Translations under genes and position numbers: made by a program
Part shown: in pieces, positions 33,478 to 41,221 of the stretch
Numbering within the stretch: position 1 is the stretch's first letter
Layout of the letters: every line of letters begins with the position of its first letter
Assembly: GCF_900099735.1 (NCBI RefSeq)
Contig: NZ_FNDT01000019.1
Location: 1-44,143 of the forward strand
Length of the DNA: 44,143 nt
Direction: 5' to 3'
Source of the DNA: Arthrobacter subterraneus
GTDB lineage: Bacteria; Actinomycetota; Actinomycetes; Actinomycetales; Micrococcaceae
The notes under the pieces: model-generated
What the model saw: only the letters and a program-made list of their open reading frames with translations
Told to the model about the DNA's origin: nothing
The model's database searches: none

Positions 33478-34248
33478 ATGCAAACATTGATGGTGTACAG
33501 CGAGTCGGGAGGCGCGACAAAGACGACCACTGCGGTGTCCCTTGCGGCAGTAACAGCCGCCCAGGGCCGGGAAGTCGTCCTCATTGACCTCGATCCCCGC
33601 GCAGCCTCAAGCAAATGGCTCGACGCGCAGCCGAAAGAAGACGGGCTGCACGTGGGCGCCATCCTGGGGGATCCAGACCCCGTCGGCTGGGCCGAAGAAC
33701 TCGCTGTGCCCACCGACTGGTTCCCAACACTGAGATGCGTTCCATCAGCCCGCAACGTCTCCAACAGGGAAGCAGACCGGGCAGACCACGCCGAACTGCG
33801 GCTCAAAACGTCCCTGGAAGGTATTCAGGCAGACCTGGTCATCATCGACTGTCCAAACCGCCAAGGCGGCCCGCTGACCCTGTCAGCACTCAACGCAGCC
33901 GACACCATCGTGTACGCCGCGGCGCCCACCGTGGACGGAGCGGACGGTGTGGACGGGGCACGACGCAGCGTGGAGCAGTTCAAACTCTCCAGGCGGAGGA
34001 TCGGAGCGCCCGACAACCTGACAGAAGCGGGCATCGTCGTCGGAGCCGTCCAGGAAACAATCATGAGCCGAATCGCCGTGACCAGCATCGACGAGCTCCG
34101 CGACACCGGGCTGCTGCTCACCCCTCTCGTTCCGCACCGCACCATCGTTCAGGAAATGCGCCTCACCCACGAGTGGTACGGCCAGTACAGAAAGGGCGCC
34201 CCGGTAGTCGCCGCCTACACCCAACTCGCAGAACAGGTCATCCGATGA
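33478..34248 (+). CDS. parA: ParA-family partition ATPase
   Basis: A 256-residue ParA from the ATG at 33478; earlier in-frame ATGs at 33454 and 33466 fall inside the palindromes. Walker A is deviant, YSESGGATKTTTAVSLA (about residues 7-23), Walker A' is VVLIDLDPRAASSKW and Walker B is DLVIIDCPNRQGG. ParA proteins of this type form ATP-dependent gradients on the nucleoid that separate plasmid copies. The stop overlaps the start of the small partner gene (ATGA), so the two form one operon. Confidence 0.9.
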   Translation: MQTLMVYSESGGATKTTTAVSLAAVTAAQGREVVLIDLDPRAASSKWLDAQPKEDGLHVGAILGDPDPVGWAEELAVPTDWFPTLRCVPSARNVSNREADRADHAELRLKTSLEGIQADLVIIDCPNRQGGPLTLSALNAADTIVYAAAPTVDGADGVDGARRSVEQFKLSRRRIGAPDNLTEAGIVVGAVQETIMSRIAVTSIDELRDTGLLLTPLVPHRTIVQEMRLTHEWYGQYRKGAPVVAAYTQLAEQVIR

Positions 34249-34544
34249 GCGACAACCTACAGGACCGCCCCGCAACCCTCTCCAGGAAGCCGCGGCCGGC
34301 CCCCGATGAGCGAGTAGACCCCGTCGACTACCCGCAACCTCCAGCCACGCCGGCGAAGCCGAAAGCCCAGGAGGCCCCAGCACCTGTGCAGAAAAAGCGC
34401 AAGCGAGAAGCAACCTTCCCGTTCAGCACCCGCCTCTCAGAAGAAGTCCTCGGCATCCTCGAAGACGCCGTCGCACGCGAAGGCATCACCATCAGAGACG
34501 CCGTCGAACAAGCAATTCGCGGACGGTGGGGATCCGCCAGCTAA
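34245..34544 (+). CDS. Small partition partner (RHH-like centromere-binding candidate)
   Basis: A 99-residue protein whose ATG overlaps the parA stop. The N-terminal half is Pro/Lys-rich and disordered; the C-terminal half FPFSTRLSEEVLGILEDAVAREGITIRDAVEQAIRGRW has the strand-helix-helix look of an RHH domain. Tiny proteins with this plan coupled to parA act as centromere-binding 'ParB' partners. The likely binding sites are the palindromes upstream of parA. A strong terminator follows. Confidence 0.75.
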   Translation: MSDNLQDRPATLSRKPRPAPDERVDPVDYPQPPATPAKPKAQEAPAPVQKKRKREATFPFSTRLSEEVLGILEDAVAREGITIRDAVEQAIRGRWGSAS

Positions 34545-34552
34545 ACCCCGCG

Positions 34553-34595
34553 AATGCAGTGGCCCGAACCTGGTGAAGGTTCGGGCCACTGCATT
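34553..34595 (+). terminator. Strong hairpin terminator after the par operon
   Basis: Two 18-bp arms (beginning AATGCAGTGGCCC; the second starts GGTTCGGGCC) pair without mismatch around a 7-base loop TGGTGAA, nine bases after the stop. There is only a short T run after it, but the stem is very stable. Confidence 0.9.
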
Positions 34596-34677
34596 TAACG
34601 AGCGATTGCGCCACCCAAACGGTCCATCGCTGCGCTCGGTATGTAAGTGCGCTCCTACGTCGCGCCCGGCCTTCTTG

Positions 34678-34867
34678 TTTTGCTGCTGTCCTCCGGATTG
34701 TGCGTCCCCGCTCCACAGCATCAATCGGCTCCGCCGACATCACAGGCTCAAAAACCTCTACGGCGCTCCTACGTCGCTTACTTCCTCCAAGGTTTTCCAG
34801 CCAGCTCGCCCTACGGGTTGACACTGCTCCGTCGGGAACAAGCGAGCAAGCTCGCCAGCAGGCAAAA
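34678..34867 (+). ncRNA. Candidate structured leader RNA, copy A
   Basis: The first of three long similar intergenic elements. Ends TTTTGCTGCTG (34678-34688) and CAGCAGGCAAAA (34856-34867) can form a closing stem with one bulged G. Inside, CAGCATCAA (34716-34724) pairs with TTGACACTG (34818-34826) with two mismatches, and GCGAG-CAAG-CTCGC (34842-34855) forms a 3' hairpin. Copies B and C have GCAAG and CTTGC in that hairpin, a compensatory change. A GGGGGAGAGG block follows at 34875-34884, and similarity to copy B continues to the parB-like start at 34942. It is either a cis-acting RNA, a promoter module or a MITE-like repeat. Confidence 0.6.
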
Positions 34868-34941
34868 CAACGACGGGGGAGAGGGGCGAGCTGCTGGACC
34901 ACCACAGCCCAGCTCCCCACCTGCGAACGGAGCACGCCACC

Positions 34942-36372
34942 ATGACTGTCCTAGAAATGATCGACCCAGCCACCCTGGCGATCGACGTGAATGTCCGCGC
35001 CGACGTCCAGCTCGACAAGGCGTTCCTGGACTCCATCAAAGAGCACGGGGTTATCCAGCCCGTGGTCGCGCACCGCACCGAGGACGGGGGAGTGCATGTC
35101 CTGTACGGGCAGCGGCGCACCCTCGCCGCCGTGGAAACCGCGCAGCCTCTCATTCCGGTCTATGTGGTGGACAGCCTCACCGAGGCTGACCGGCTCGCGA
35201 AGCAGGTCGTGGAGAACGACCACCGGCAAGCACTCACAGACCATGACCGGGCCGAAGCGTTCCACCAGCTCTCCCTGCTTGGAGTGTCAGCAGCGCAGAT
35301 CGCCCGGAAAACCGGAGCGAAGAAAACCACCGTGGAAACCGCACTGAAAGTCCGGGCCAACGACACTGCCACGAAGGCCCTCGCCGACGGGTGGACCCTG
35401 GATCAGTCAGCGGCACTGGAAGAATTCAGCGACGACGCCGATGCCCTGGCCTGCCTCCAGGAAGCCCTCAACGAGTACCCCGACCGGTTCGACCACACCG
35501 TGCAGTACCTGCGCAATGAACGCGAAACCGCCCGACTTCTGGCCGAAGCAACCGCCGAGCAGGTCAAGGCAGGCAAAACGGTAGTGGAAGCCGCCGGCTA
35601 CCAGATGCCCGAACACCAATACCCGCACGCACTACGCCGAGCGGACGGCACACCGGCCACCGACGACGACGCGAACGCCGTTGTCCTCACCGTCACCTAC
35701 CGCAACGACATCAGCGTCCGGCCCGTCATCGCCAACTGGGAAGCCAACGGGTTCACCCTGCAGGAGTACTACGGCGGTCCAAGCAGCACCCAGTCCGGGC
35801 CGATGACCGAGGACCAGAAAGAAGAACGACGCAGAGTCATCAAGAACAACAAGCTCTGGGACGCAGCCACCGAGGTTCGACACCAATGGCTGACCACCCT
35901 GCTCAGCCGCAAGAACCCGCCCAAGGACTGGGCAAGGTTCACAGCCACCACCCTGGGCAACTACGGCAACAGCGTCGCCAAAGCCACCGCGCAGAAGCAG
36001 GAACTGGCCGCAGGATTCGCCGGAATGCCAGAACCCGGCTACCGCTCTTACAAGGACCTCATCGAGAAGGCCACCACCAACCCCAACGTTGCCGTGCTGG
36101 CCATGATGTTCGCGGCCCATGAATCCGACCTCAGTCGGGACTCATGGCGGCACCCCGGCACACAGGCCGCCTACTACCTGTTTCAACTCCAGGACTGGGG
36201 GTACACCCTCAGTGAGGTCGAAAGCATCATCACCGACCACGTCCTGGCCCGCGACGCGGAAGCCGTCGCCGCACACGAAGCACCCGAGGGGCCAGGGGAG
36301 ACCTTCGAGGACGTCCACGCGGCCGAGGGCGAACTGACCGCGGAGGAAGACCAGTACGCAGACGCCAGCTGA
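34942..36372 (+). CDS. ParB/Spo0J-family protein
   Basis: A 476-residue protein. The N-terminal 110 residues are a ParB/Srx nuclease-type domain: IKEHGVIQPVVAHRTEDGGVHVLYGQRRTLAAVE, with a GQRR box where classical ParB has GERR or GHRR. A HTH region follows (GVSAAQIARKTGAKKTTVETALKV). The C-terminal half is long, unknown and acidic at the end. ParB-like proteins of this plasmid type may serve partition or regulation. The gene has a long leader containing RNA-like copy A and a GGAG ribosome site, and is followed by a strong terminator. Confidence 0.88.
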   Translation: MTVLEMIDPATLAIDVNVRADVQLDKAFLDSIKEHGVIQPVVAHRTEDGGVHVLYGQRRTLAAVETAQPLIPVYVVDSLTEADRLAKQVVENDHRQALTDHDRAEAFHQLSLLGVSAAQIARKTGAKKTTVETALKVRANDTATKALADGWTLDQSAALEEFSDDADALACLQEALNEYPDRFDHTVQYLRNERETARLLAEATAEQVKAGKTVVEAAGYQMPEHQYPHALRRADGTPATDDDANAVVLTVTYRNDISVRPVIANWEANGFTLQEYYGGPSSTQSGPMTEDQKEERRRVIKNNKLWDAATEVRHQWLTTLLSRKNPPKDWARFTATTLGNYGNSVAKATAQKQELAAGFAGMPEPGYRSYKDLIEKATTNPNVAVLAMMFAAHESDLSRDSWRHPGTQAAYYLFQLQDWGYTLSEVESIITDHVLARDAEAVAAHEAPEGPGETFEDVHAAEGELTAEEDQYADAS

Positions 36373-36381
36373 CATCGGCAA

Positions 36382-36410
36382 GGTTGCTGGGCCTCACCGG
36401 CCCAGCAACC
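36382..36410 (+). terminator. Hairpin terminator after the parB-like gene
   Basis: GGTTGCTGGGCC and GGCCCAGCAACC pair perfectly (12 bp) around TCACC, ten bases after the stop. Confidence 0.85.
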
Positions 36411-36436
36411 CCTCTCAGCCAAGCCTGATCGCAGCG

Positions 36437-36458
36437 ATGCATGCATGCATGCATGCAT
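36437..36458. repeat. ATGC tandem repeat
   Basis: Five ATGC units plus AT, which is also a perfect palindrome. It lies between the parB-like terminator and the next leader. Such simple repeats are prone to slippage and can bend or melt easily; the CATGCATG core also lies at the centre of the 48-bp palindrome at 33409-33456. Confidence 0.8.
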
Positions 36459-36499
36459 GACAACGAAAAAGGACCTCCGCTAGCGCTCCGGGCTGTCAT

Positions 36500-36540
36500 G
36501 GGCCGGCGGCTCCTTCGTCGCCACCGGCCCGATCCTTTTT
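36500..36540 (+). terminator. Rho-independent-type terminator directly before copy B
   Basis: GGGCCGG-C-GGC pairs with GCC-A-CCGGCCC (36500-36530, one mismatch), followed by TTTTT at 36536-36540. It directly precedes copy B. A similar CTCCT.CGTCGC block is found upstream of copy A (34651-34663), so it may belong to the repeated unit. Confidence 0.65.
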
Positions 36541-36542
36541 GG

Positions 36543-36733
36543 TTTTGCTGCTGTCCTGCGGATTATGCGTGCCCGCTCCACCGGGTCAACAGCTGCGCTG
36601 CTGCGGGCCCGGAAACCCCGGACGGCGCTCCTGCGTCGCTTATTTCCTTACCGGACTTTTCGTTCCCTTGCCCCTGGCGGGGTTGACCCGGCTCCGTCGG
36701 GCACAAAGCAAGCAAGCTTGCCAGCAGGCAAAA
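36543..36733 (+). ncRNA. Candidate structured leader RNA, copy B
   Basis: Second copy of the repeated element. The closing stem is TTTTGCTGCTG (36543-36553) with CAGCAGGCAAAA (36722-36733). The internal long-range stem is perfect here: CCGGGTCAAC (36581-36590) with GTTGACCCGG (36682-36691). The 3' hairpin is GCAAG-CAAG-CTTGC (36708-36721). Conserved blocks are CGGATTATGCGT, GGCGCTCC.GCGTCGCTTATTTCCT and CTCCGTCGGG. GGGGGAGAGG follows at 36741-36750 and the leader continues to the DUF4192 start at 36808. Confidence 0.6.
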
Positions 36734-36807
36734 CAACGACGGGGGAGAGGCCAACTGCTGGACCACCACACGGCCCTGAACCCACCTGCGAAAAGGAGCA
36801 CCAGATC

Positions 36808-37842
36808 ATGAGCAAGACACCGCTTTCCGTATCGTCCCCGGCCGACATCCTGGCCTACGTCCTGCACACCCTCGGCTTCACCCCGCGTGAGTCGTTCGTG
36901 TTCCTGACCATGCACGGCAAGCAGATCGGCGCGACCCTGCGCCTCGACGCACCCGGTAATGACGTGCACCCCGCGCAGTACGCGTCCACTGTTCTGCACT
37001 ACCTCGGCAACGACAAGGACGCCGACGGGGTCCTGTTCATCGCCTACACCGACCGGGCGACCATCGACGGCACCAAACCCTACAGCGAGCACGCACAGGC
37101 CCTCGACATCGCCCTCGACCTCGCGGGCACCCGGATCCTCGACAGCTGGCTCGTCACCTCCGAGCACTGGACCACCTATTTTTGCGACGACGCGGACTGC
37201 TGCACCCCGAACCCGCTGGATGAGGTCACCGACAGCATGCTCAACGCCCACCTGATCTACGAAGGATCCAACCCCGCCGCCGGTACCGTCATCGACCCCG
37301 CCTACACCGGGGACAACGCGAACCTTGACCGCATCGGGGAGATCATCACCGGCTGGACCATCACCGACCCCGCCGACTGGACCGCACCCGTCATGACCGA
37401 GAACCGGGCACTGTGGCAGGAAACCCTCGGCACCACACCCGACAAGGACACTGCCCTGCAACTCGTCGCAGCCCTGCACACCCCCGCCGTACGGGACCGC
37501 ATCTTCGCCGACACCATCAGCACCGACGATGACCCGGACGTGTTCGCCGACGTCGTCACCGGACGCTACCCCGGACGGCCAGACTGGAACCGGGTCGACG
37601 CCACCCAGGACCTCGCCGTCGAGCTGCTCCGGTTCACCCCGCCTGAAGCCCGCACACCCCTCTTCGCCCTGCTCGGCTGGACCCACTGGTACAAGGGACG
37701 GTCCTCGATCGCCTCCCAGTACCTGGCCAAAGCCCGCGAGGCCGACCCGGAGAACATGCTCGCCCAGTTGTTGACCCAGCTGGTCGACACCGGGAACCTC
37801 CCCGCATGCGTCAAGAACCAGCACACCGCCTACCAGCGCTAA
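36808..37842 (+). CDS. DUF4192 protein
   Basis: A 344-residue protein of the actinobacterial DUF4192 family, function unknown. It begins MSKTPLSVSSPADILAYVLHTLGFTPRESFVFLTM, the family signature, and contains WLVTSEHWTTYFCDDADCC and a C-terminal ALLGWTHWYKGRSSIASQYLAKA helix pair. The frame is open back to 36565, but that upstream part is the RNA-like leader; the ATG at 36808 has AAGGAG at good distance. The leader shares its sequence with that of the parB-like gene, suggesting common control of the two. Confidence 0.88.
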   Translation: MSKTPLSVSSPADILAYVLHTLGFTPRESFVFLTMHGKQIGATLRLDAPGNDVHPAQYASTVLHYLGNDKDADGVLFIAYTDRATIDGTKPYSEHAQALDIALDLAGTRILDSWLVTSEHWTTYFCDDADCCTPNPLDEVTDSMLNAHLIYEGSNPAAGTVIDPAYTGDNANLDRIGEIITGWTITDPADWTAPVMTENRALWQETLGTTPDKDTALQLVAALHTPAVRDRIFADTISTDDDPDVFADVVTGRYPGRPDWNRVDATQDLAVELLRFTPPEARTPLFALLGWTHWYKGRSSIASQYLAKAREADPENMLAQLLTQLVDTGNLPACVKNQHTAYQR

Positions 37843-37856
37843 CCACTGGCCGAGGA

Positions 37857-37887
37857 GGGGCAGGGAGCCGCACAGGTTCCCTGCCCC
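37857..37887 (+). terminator. Hairpin terminator after DUF4192
   Basis: GGGGCAGGGA and TCCCTGCCCC pair perfectly (10 bp) around an 11-base loop, 15 bases after the stop. A second GC hairpin (GCGGCGGCC with GGCCGCCGC, about 37909-37945) follows. Confidence 0.75.
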
Positions 37888-38048
37888 ATCCTTGGTTTCC
37901 GAGGTGCGCGGCGGCGGCCTCCTCCGCTTCGCTCCGCCGGCCGCCGCATCCAACACGACTTCCCACACACCCCACCATCAACCTCGTGGCACCACAACCC
38001 GCCCGATACAGTAAACCCACCAGAGACCACAATGCAGGGGGACACCAT

Positions 38049-38213
38049 ATGGCCGGCACCGACTACGCCCATCCGAATCAGGCAATCCGCTACGAAAAGC
38101 CCAGCCCCGCCGAACAAGCCCTCACCAACAGCGCACCCGCCCGCGGTGCCGGCATCGGGCCGGTGAACTTCACCTGGGCGAACCCGGACCCGCGCCTCCG
38201 CCGGCACCTGTGA
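38049..38213 (+). CDS. Small hypothetical protein
   Basis: A 54-residue protein (MAGTDYAHPNQAIRYEKP...) with AGGGGGA seven bases before its ATG. It is Ala/Pro-rich with no recognised domain. The stop overlaps the GTG start of the next gene (38210), a strong sign that it is truly translated and coupled. A TACAGT box in the upstream gap (about 38008-38013) is a possible promoter -10. Confidence 0.65.
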   Translation: MAGTDYAHPNQAIRYEKPSPAEQALTNSAPARGAGIGPVNFTWANPDPRLRRHL

Positions 38214-38926
38214 CCGGAGTCCTCACCCACGACGTGCCCGGGCAGGACACCACCAGTGAGGGGGAATGGGGGCCGGCAACCTCCCGCGAGGAATGGCTCC
38301 TGATGTACCAGCGGGGGCTGAGCCTGCGGCAGATTTCCCGACTCTGCCGCGTCAAATACGAGAAAGTCCGCCTCCACATCCGCACCCGGGAACGCCACGA
38401 CCCCACCCTGGCCGGCCGCCGGCTCCTCCTGCACGACCAGCCCGCCCTCCCACCGAAGGACTGGCAGCAGTCACCGGCGCGGCCGTCCTGGGACGACCGG
38501 TACACCGAGCTCCAGGAACTCATGGAACGGGTCGGGCGATTCCCTCAGCAACTCTCCGAAGACATGGCCGAGCGCCGGCTCTACAAGTGGGTGCGCTGGC
38601 AACGCACCCGCCACCTTCACGGGCGCCTCACCGAAGATCAGACCGCCCGGCTGGACCGGCTCGGGAACTGGCAAGGCGCCACCCTCGGTGACCGCGAAAC
38701 CCACTGGCGCACCATCCACGCACAACTACTGGAATTCATCGCCGACACCGGGCGCATGCCACACCGCGAAACACCTGACGCCACAGCACTGGAAGCCACC
38801 CTCGATGTCTGGATCCAAACCCAACGCGCCAAAGCCCGCGCCGGGAAACTCACACCCATAAGACGCGAAACCCTCGACCAAACCATCCCAGGCTGGAACA
38901 CGCGGGCCTCGCTGCGCTCGGGCTGA
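38210..38926 (+). CDS. Helicase-associated (HA) domain protein
   Basis: A 238-residue protein from GTG, overlapping the stop of the small gene before it. The N-terminus has a HTH-like REEWLLMYQRGLSLRQISRLCRVKYEKVRLHI. Two helicase-associated-domain repeats follow: WDDRYTELQELMERVGRFPQ with LYKWVRWQRTRHLHGRLTEDQ, and LLEFIADTGRMPHRE with LDVWIQTQRAKARAGKLTP. HA domains occur beside helicases and in plasmid proteins and are thought to bind nucleic acid. The exact role is unknown. Copy C of the RNA-like element starts 15 bases after its stop. Confidence 0.85.
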   Translation: MTGVLTHDVPGQDTTSEGEWGPATSREEWLLMYQRGLSLRQISRLCRVKYEKVRLHIRTRERHDPTLAGRRLLLHDQPALPPKDWQQSPARPSWDDRYTELQELMERVGRFPQQLSEDMAERRLYKWVRWQRTRHLHGRLTEDQTARLDRLGNWQGATLGDRETHWRTIHAQLLEFIADTGRMPHRETPDATALEATLDVWIQTQRAKARAGKLTPIRRETLDQTIPGWNTRASLRSG

Positions 38927-38940
38927 GACTCTGAAACCGG

Positions 38941-39137
38941 TTTTTGCTGCTGTCCTCCGGATTATGCGTCCCCGCTCCGCAGCGTCAACCGGCCTGCGGC
39001 CGGCGGCACCGCCCAGCAATGTGTTCGGCGCTCCCAGGGTCGCTTATTTCCTCTCACATTCCAGTGACGGGTGCTGCCCTGCGGGCTGAGCACTGCTGCG
39101 TCGGGGACAAGCAAGCAAGCTTGCCAGCAGGCAAAAA
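38941..39137 (+). ncRNA. Candidate structured leader RNA, copy C
   Basis: Third copy. Its closing stem is extended at both ends together: TTTTTGCTGCTG (38941-38952) with CAGCAGGCAAAAA (39125-39137), five T facing five A where copies A and B have four of each. GCAGCGTCAA (38979-38988) can pair imperfectly with CTGAGCACTGC (39086-39096). The 3' hairpin is GCAAG-CAAG-CTTGC (39111-39124). The purine-rich GGGGGAGAGG tail found after copies A and B is missing; insertion-sequence DNA begins close by, so the downstream gene was probably displaced. Confidence 0.6.
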
Positions 39138-40643
39138 CAACTGTGAGTCTTACCGTGGCTGGTCTGGGACTAGCTGGCAGTGTTGATGCCGGTCGTTCTG
39201 CCTGGCGCGTGACTCGAAAAACAAATGGCCCCCTTGCGGGTGCATTTCCCCCGACTTGTCCGCGCTGGGTGGAGCGGCCGGCGTTGACCTGTCCCACGAC
39301 GGTGGCTTGATTAGAAGCTTGCCCAGCCCCTGCGGTTGTGGCTCATCACAGTATTGCCTCGAAGTGACTCTTCCCAGGTCCAGTGCCGGTCGTGGCGACC
39401 AGTCTTGCCCGTTCGAAAGGAAGGAGGGTGGCCGCGTTGACTATCGTTGCGCAGACCCGCCCGTTCGTAATTGGCGTGGATTGTCACGCCCGCACACACA
39501 CTTACGCCGTCATCGAGGCCAGTACCAAGCGACAGGTCGCGTGCGAGCAGTTCCCGACCACCTCGGCAGGGATTTCCCGCGCACTTGCCTGGGTAGGTCG
39601 ACGGACAGACGGCGATATGGCCTGTCTATGGGCCGTCGAGGGTATCGGCTCTTATGGGGCATGTCTGGCCAGGGCAGTAGCCGATGCCGGCTACGATGTC
39701 GCCGAAGCTCCACGGATGAACGCCCGAGGGCGCCGGGCGATCGGCAAATCTGACCCGCTGGACGCGGCCGCCATCGGAAACGCTGTCATCGGCTTAGAGG
39801 AGTCCCACCTCCGAGCTCCGCGTCGGGATGAAGGAACCCGTGCCGGACTCAGGGTCCTGAGCGCAGCCCGGGATCAGTTAACCCGCGAACGCACAGTAAA
39901 TGTCAATGCACTCATCGCTTTACTCCGGGCACACGATCTGGGAATCGACGCTCGTAAACCGCTGGTTCCCGCCCAGTACACCACGATCACCAGATGGCGG
40001 GAACGACAGGAGCAGATCGAACTATCGATCGCGCGCGAGGAAGCAGTTCGGTTGGCACGCCGCGTTCTCGAAGTAACCGCTCAGTTGACTGCGAACCAGA
40101 AGCGCTTGACCGAGCTGATACAGCAAAGCCCCGCTGCGCCGCTGTTGGAGATGGTCGGCGCGGGGGCTGTCACAGTCGCCACCGTCCTGACAGCTTGGTC
40201 GCATCCAGGAAGGGTTCGCAGCGAAGCTGCCTTCGCCTCACTGGCAGGAGTGAACCCTTTGCCAGCTTCAAGCGGTAACACTGTCCGGCACAGGCTCAAC
40301 CGGGGTGGTGATAGGCGCCTCAACCGAGCCTTGCACACCATCACCATGACCCGGATGGTCCACGACCCCAGAACACGGGACTACGTCGCCAAACGCACCC
40401 AAGAAGGTCGTAGCTACCGCGAAATCCGCAGATCCCTCAAGCGCTACATCGCCCGAATTCTCTACCGCCAACTCAACTCCCTTTACGCCACCGCGGAACT
40501 GGCCCGATCCCACGTTGCCGGGGTAGACCCTTACCCGGAATAGGAGCACCGATTGAGCATGCCGGGCTTCGGTTTGATTTACGGTTCAGGTGGTGTCCGG
40601 TAAAGGATCCACTTACCTTCATTCTCGCGAGAGCGATCTGGAT
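39138..40643 (+). mobile_element. IS110-family insertion sequence (ends not resolved)
   Basis: The stretch contains an IS110-type transposase with about 300 bp of non-coding DNA before it and 100 bp after. IS110 elements lack terminal inverted repeats, so the ends cannot be placed from one copy. In the IS110 group the non-coding region before the transposase encodes the bridge RNA that pairs with donor and target DNA; 39300-39436 is the candidate region, with a small GCTTGATTAGAAGC hairpin at its start. The given limits are those of the flanking features, not proven ends. Confidence 0.65.
39437..40543 (+). CDS. IS110-family transposase
   Basis: A 368-residue transposase from the TTG at 39437, with AGGAGG about nine bases upstream. 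The N-terminal RuvC-like DEDD domain is complete: VIGVDCHARTH (Asp15), WAVEGIGSYG (Glu68) and KSDPLDAAAI (Asp106, Asp109). The C-terminal transposase domain has MVGAGAVTVATVLTAW and LAGVNPLPASSGNTVRHRLNRGGDRRLNRAL with a candidate catalytic serine. No frameshift is seen, so the element may be active. Confidence 0.93.
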   Translation: MTIVAQTRPFVIGVDCHARTHTYAVIEASTKRQVACEQFPTTSAGISRALAWVGRRTDGDMACLWAVEGIGSYGACLARAVADAGYDVAEAPRMNARGRRAIGKSDPLDAAAIGNAVIGLEESHLRAPRRDEGTRAGLRVLSAARDQLTRERTVNVNALIALLRAHDLGIDARKPLVPAQYTTITRWRERQEQIELSIAREEAVRLARRVLEVTAQLTANQKRLTELIQQSPAAPLLEMVGAGAVTVATVLTAWSHPGRVRSEAAFASLAGVNPLPASSGNTVRHRLNRGGDRRLNRALHTITMTRMVHDPRTRDYVAKRTQEGRSYREIRRSLKRYIARILYRQLNSLYATAELARSHVAGVDPYPE

Positions 40644-41150
40644 CTACGTCGCTGTCAGTGACATTGATACGGAGGCGACTGAAACCAAGAGGCACAGGAT
40701 ACAGATGCAGTAGATGCCGAGATTCTTGTTCTCCGGGAGTATGACTTTCCTCCGCGGCCATAACGAAAGAACAATCGCGAAGAGAGCCAGAGGGAGGAAC
40801 AGCACCAGTGCCAGCGGTTGGACCAGAGCGGCGAACCCTATGGCTGCAGCGACAACAAGAGAGGTCACAGCACACAGCGTCCTTACGCGCTCCAATTGCC
40901 GATCGCCGGTTTTGCCGTACAGCCACCAACGACCGATCTGCAGAATGATCGCCACGATTATCCCGGCGACAACAGGGGATGAGAAACGTTCGGCTGCCGG
41001 AGTAGTGGCGCCCTCCGGAGACAAGCCGGGCAACACAAGCCGTACCAGGCCGGCCACAACCCCAAAAGCGACCGGTCCCAAAAAGGTCACCCAGAAGACC
41101 ACGCGAGCTTTCGCTTCGCTCTCATCATCCACAGGTGAACCGTAGCTCAA
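40644..41150 (-). CDS. Four-helix membrane protein, function unknown
   Basis: A 168-residue protein with four hydrophobic segments: FWVTFLGPVAFGVVAGLVRL, VVAGIIVAIILQIGRWWLYG, TLCAVTSLVVAAAIGFAALV through LPLALFAIVLSLW, and IYCICILCLLVSVASVSM at the C-terminus. The family is not recognised. It lies on the minus strand next to the paralogue gene 41222-41668, possibly as an operon pair with it. Confidence 0.7.
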   Translation of the reverse strand: MSYGSPVDDESEAKARVVFWVTFLGPVAFGVVAGLVRLVLPGLSPEGATTPAAERFSSPVVAGIIVAIILQIGRWWLYGKTGDRQLERVRTLCAVTSLVVAAAIGFAALVQPLALVLFLPLALFAIVLSLWPRRKVILPENKNLGIYCICILCLLVSVASVSMSLTAT

Positions 41151-41221
41151 CGGATCTCCAACTTCTCTATCGGTCGTGGTGCTGCCGCCGAGAACCGCGC
41201 GTTGAGGGATCCCTCAGCGGG

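Noticed and set aside
34492..34935. Minus-strand frame across RNA-like copy A, with similar peptides on the minus strand of copies B and C
   Set aside because: The shared peptide (GR.IRRTAAK type) arises because the nucleotide element is repeated; lengths and frames differ among copies, there is no ribosome site and the frame runs against all neighbouring genes.
36437..36458. ATGC repeat as a CRISPR or iteron array
   Set aside because: The unit is only four bases with no spacers; it is a simple-sequence repeat. No CRISPR array was seen in the window.
36640..37968. 442-residue minus-strand frame opposite the DUF4192 gene
   Set aside because: Gly/Val/Asp-rich shadow of a GC-rich gene; the plus strand encodes a recognised family.
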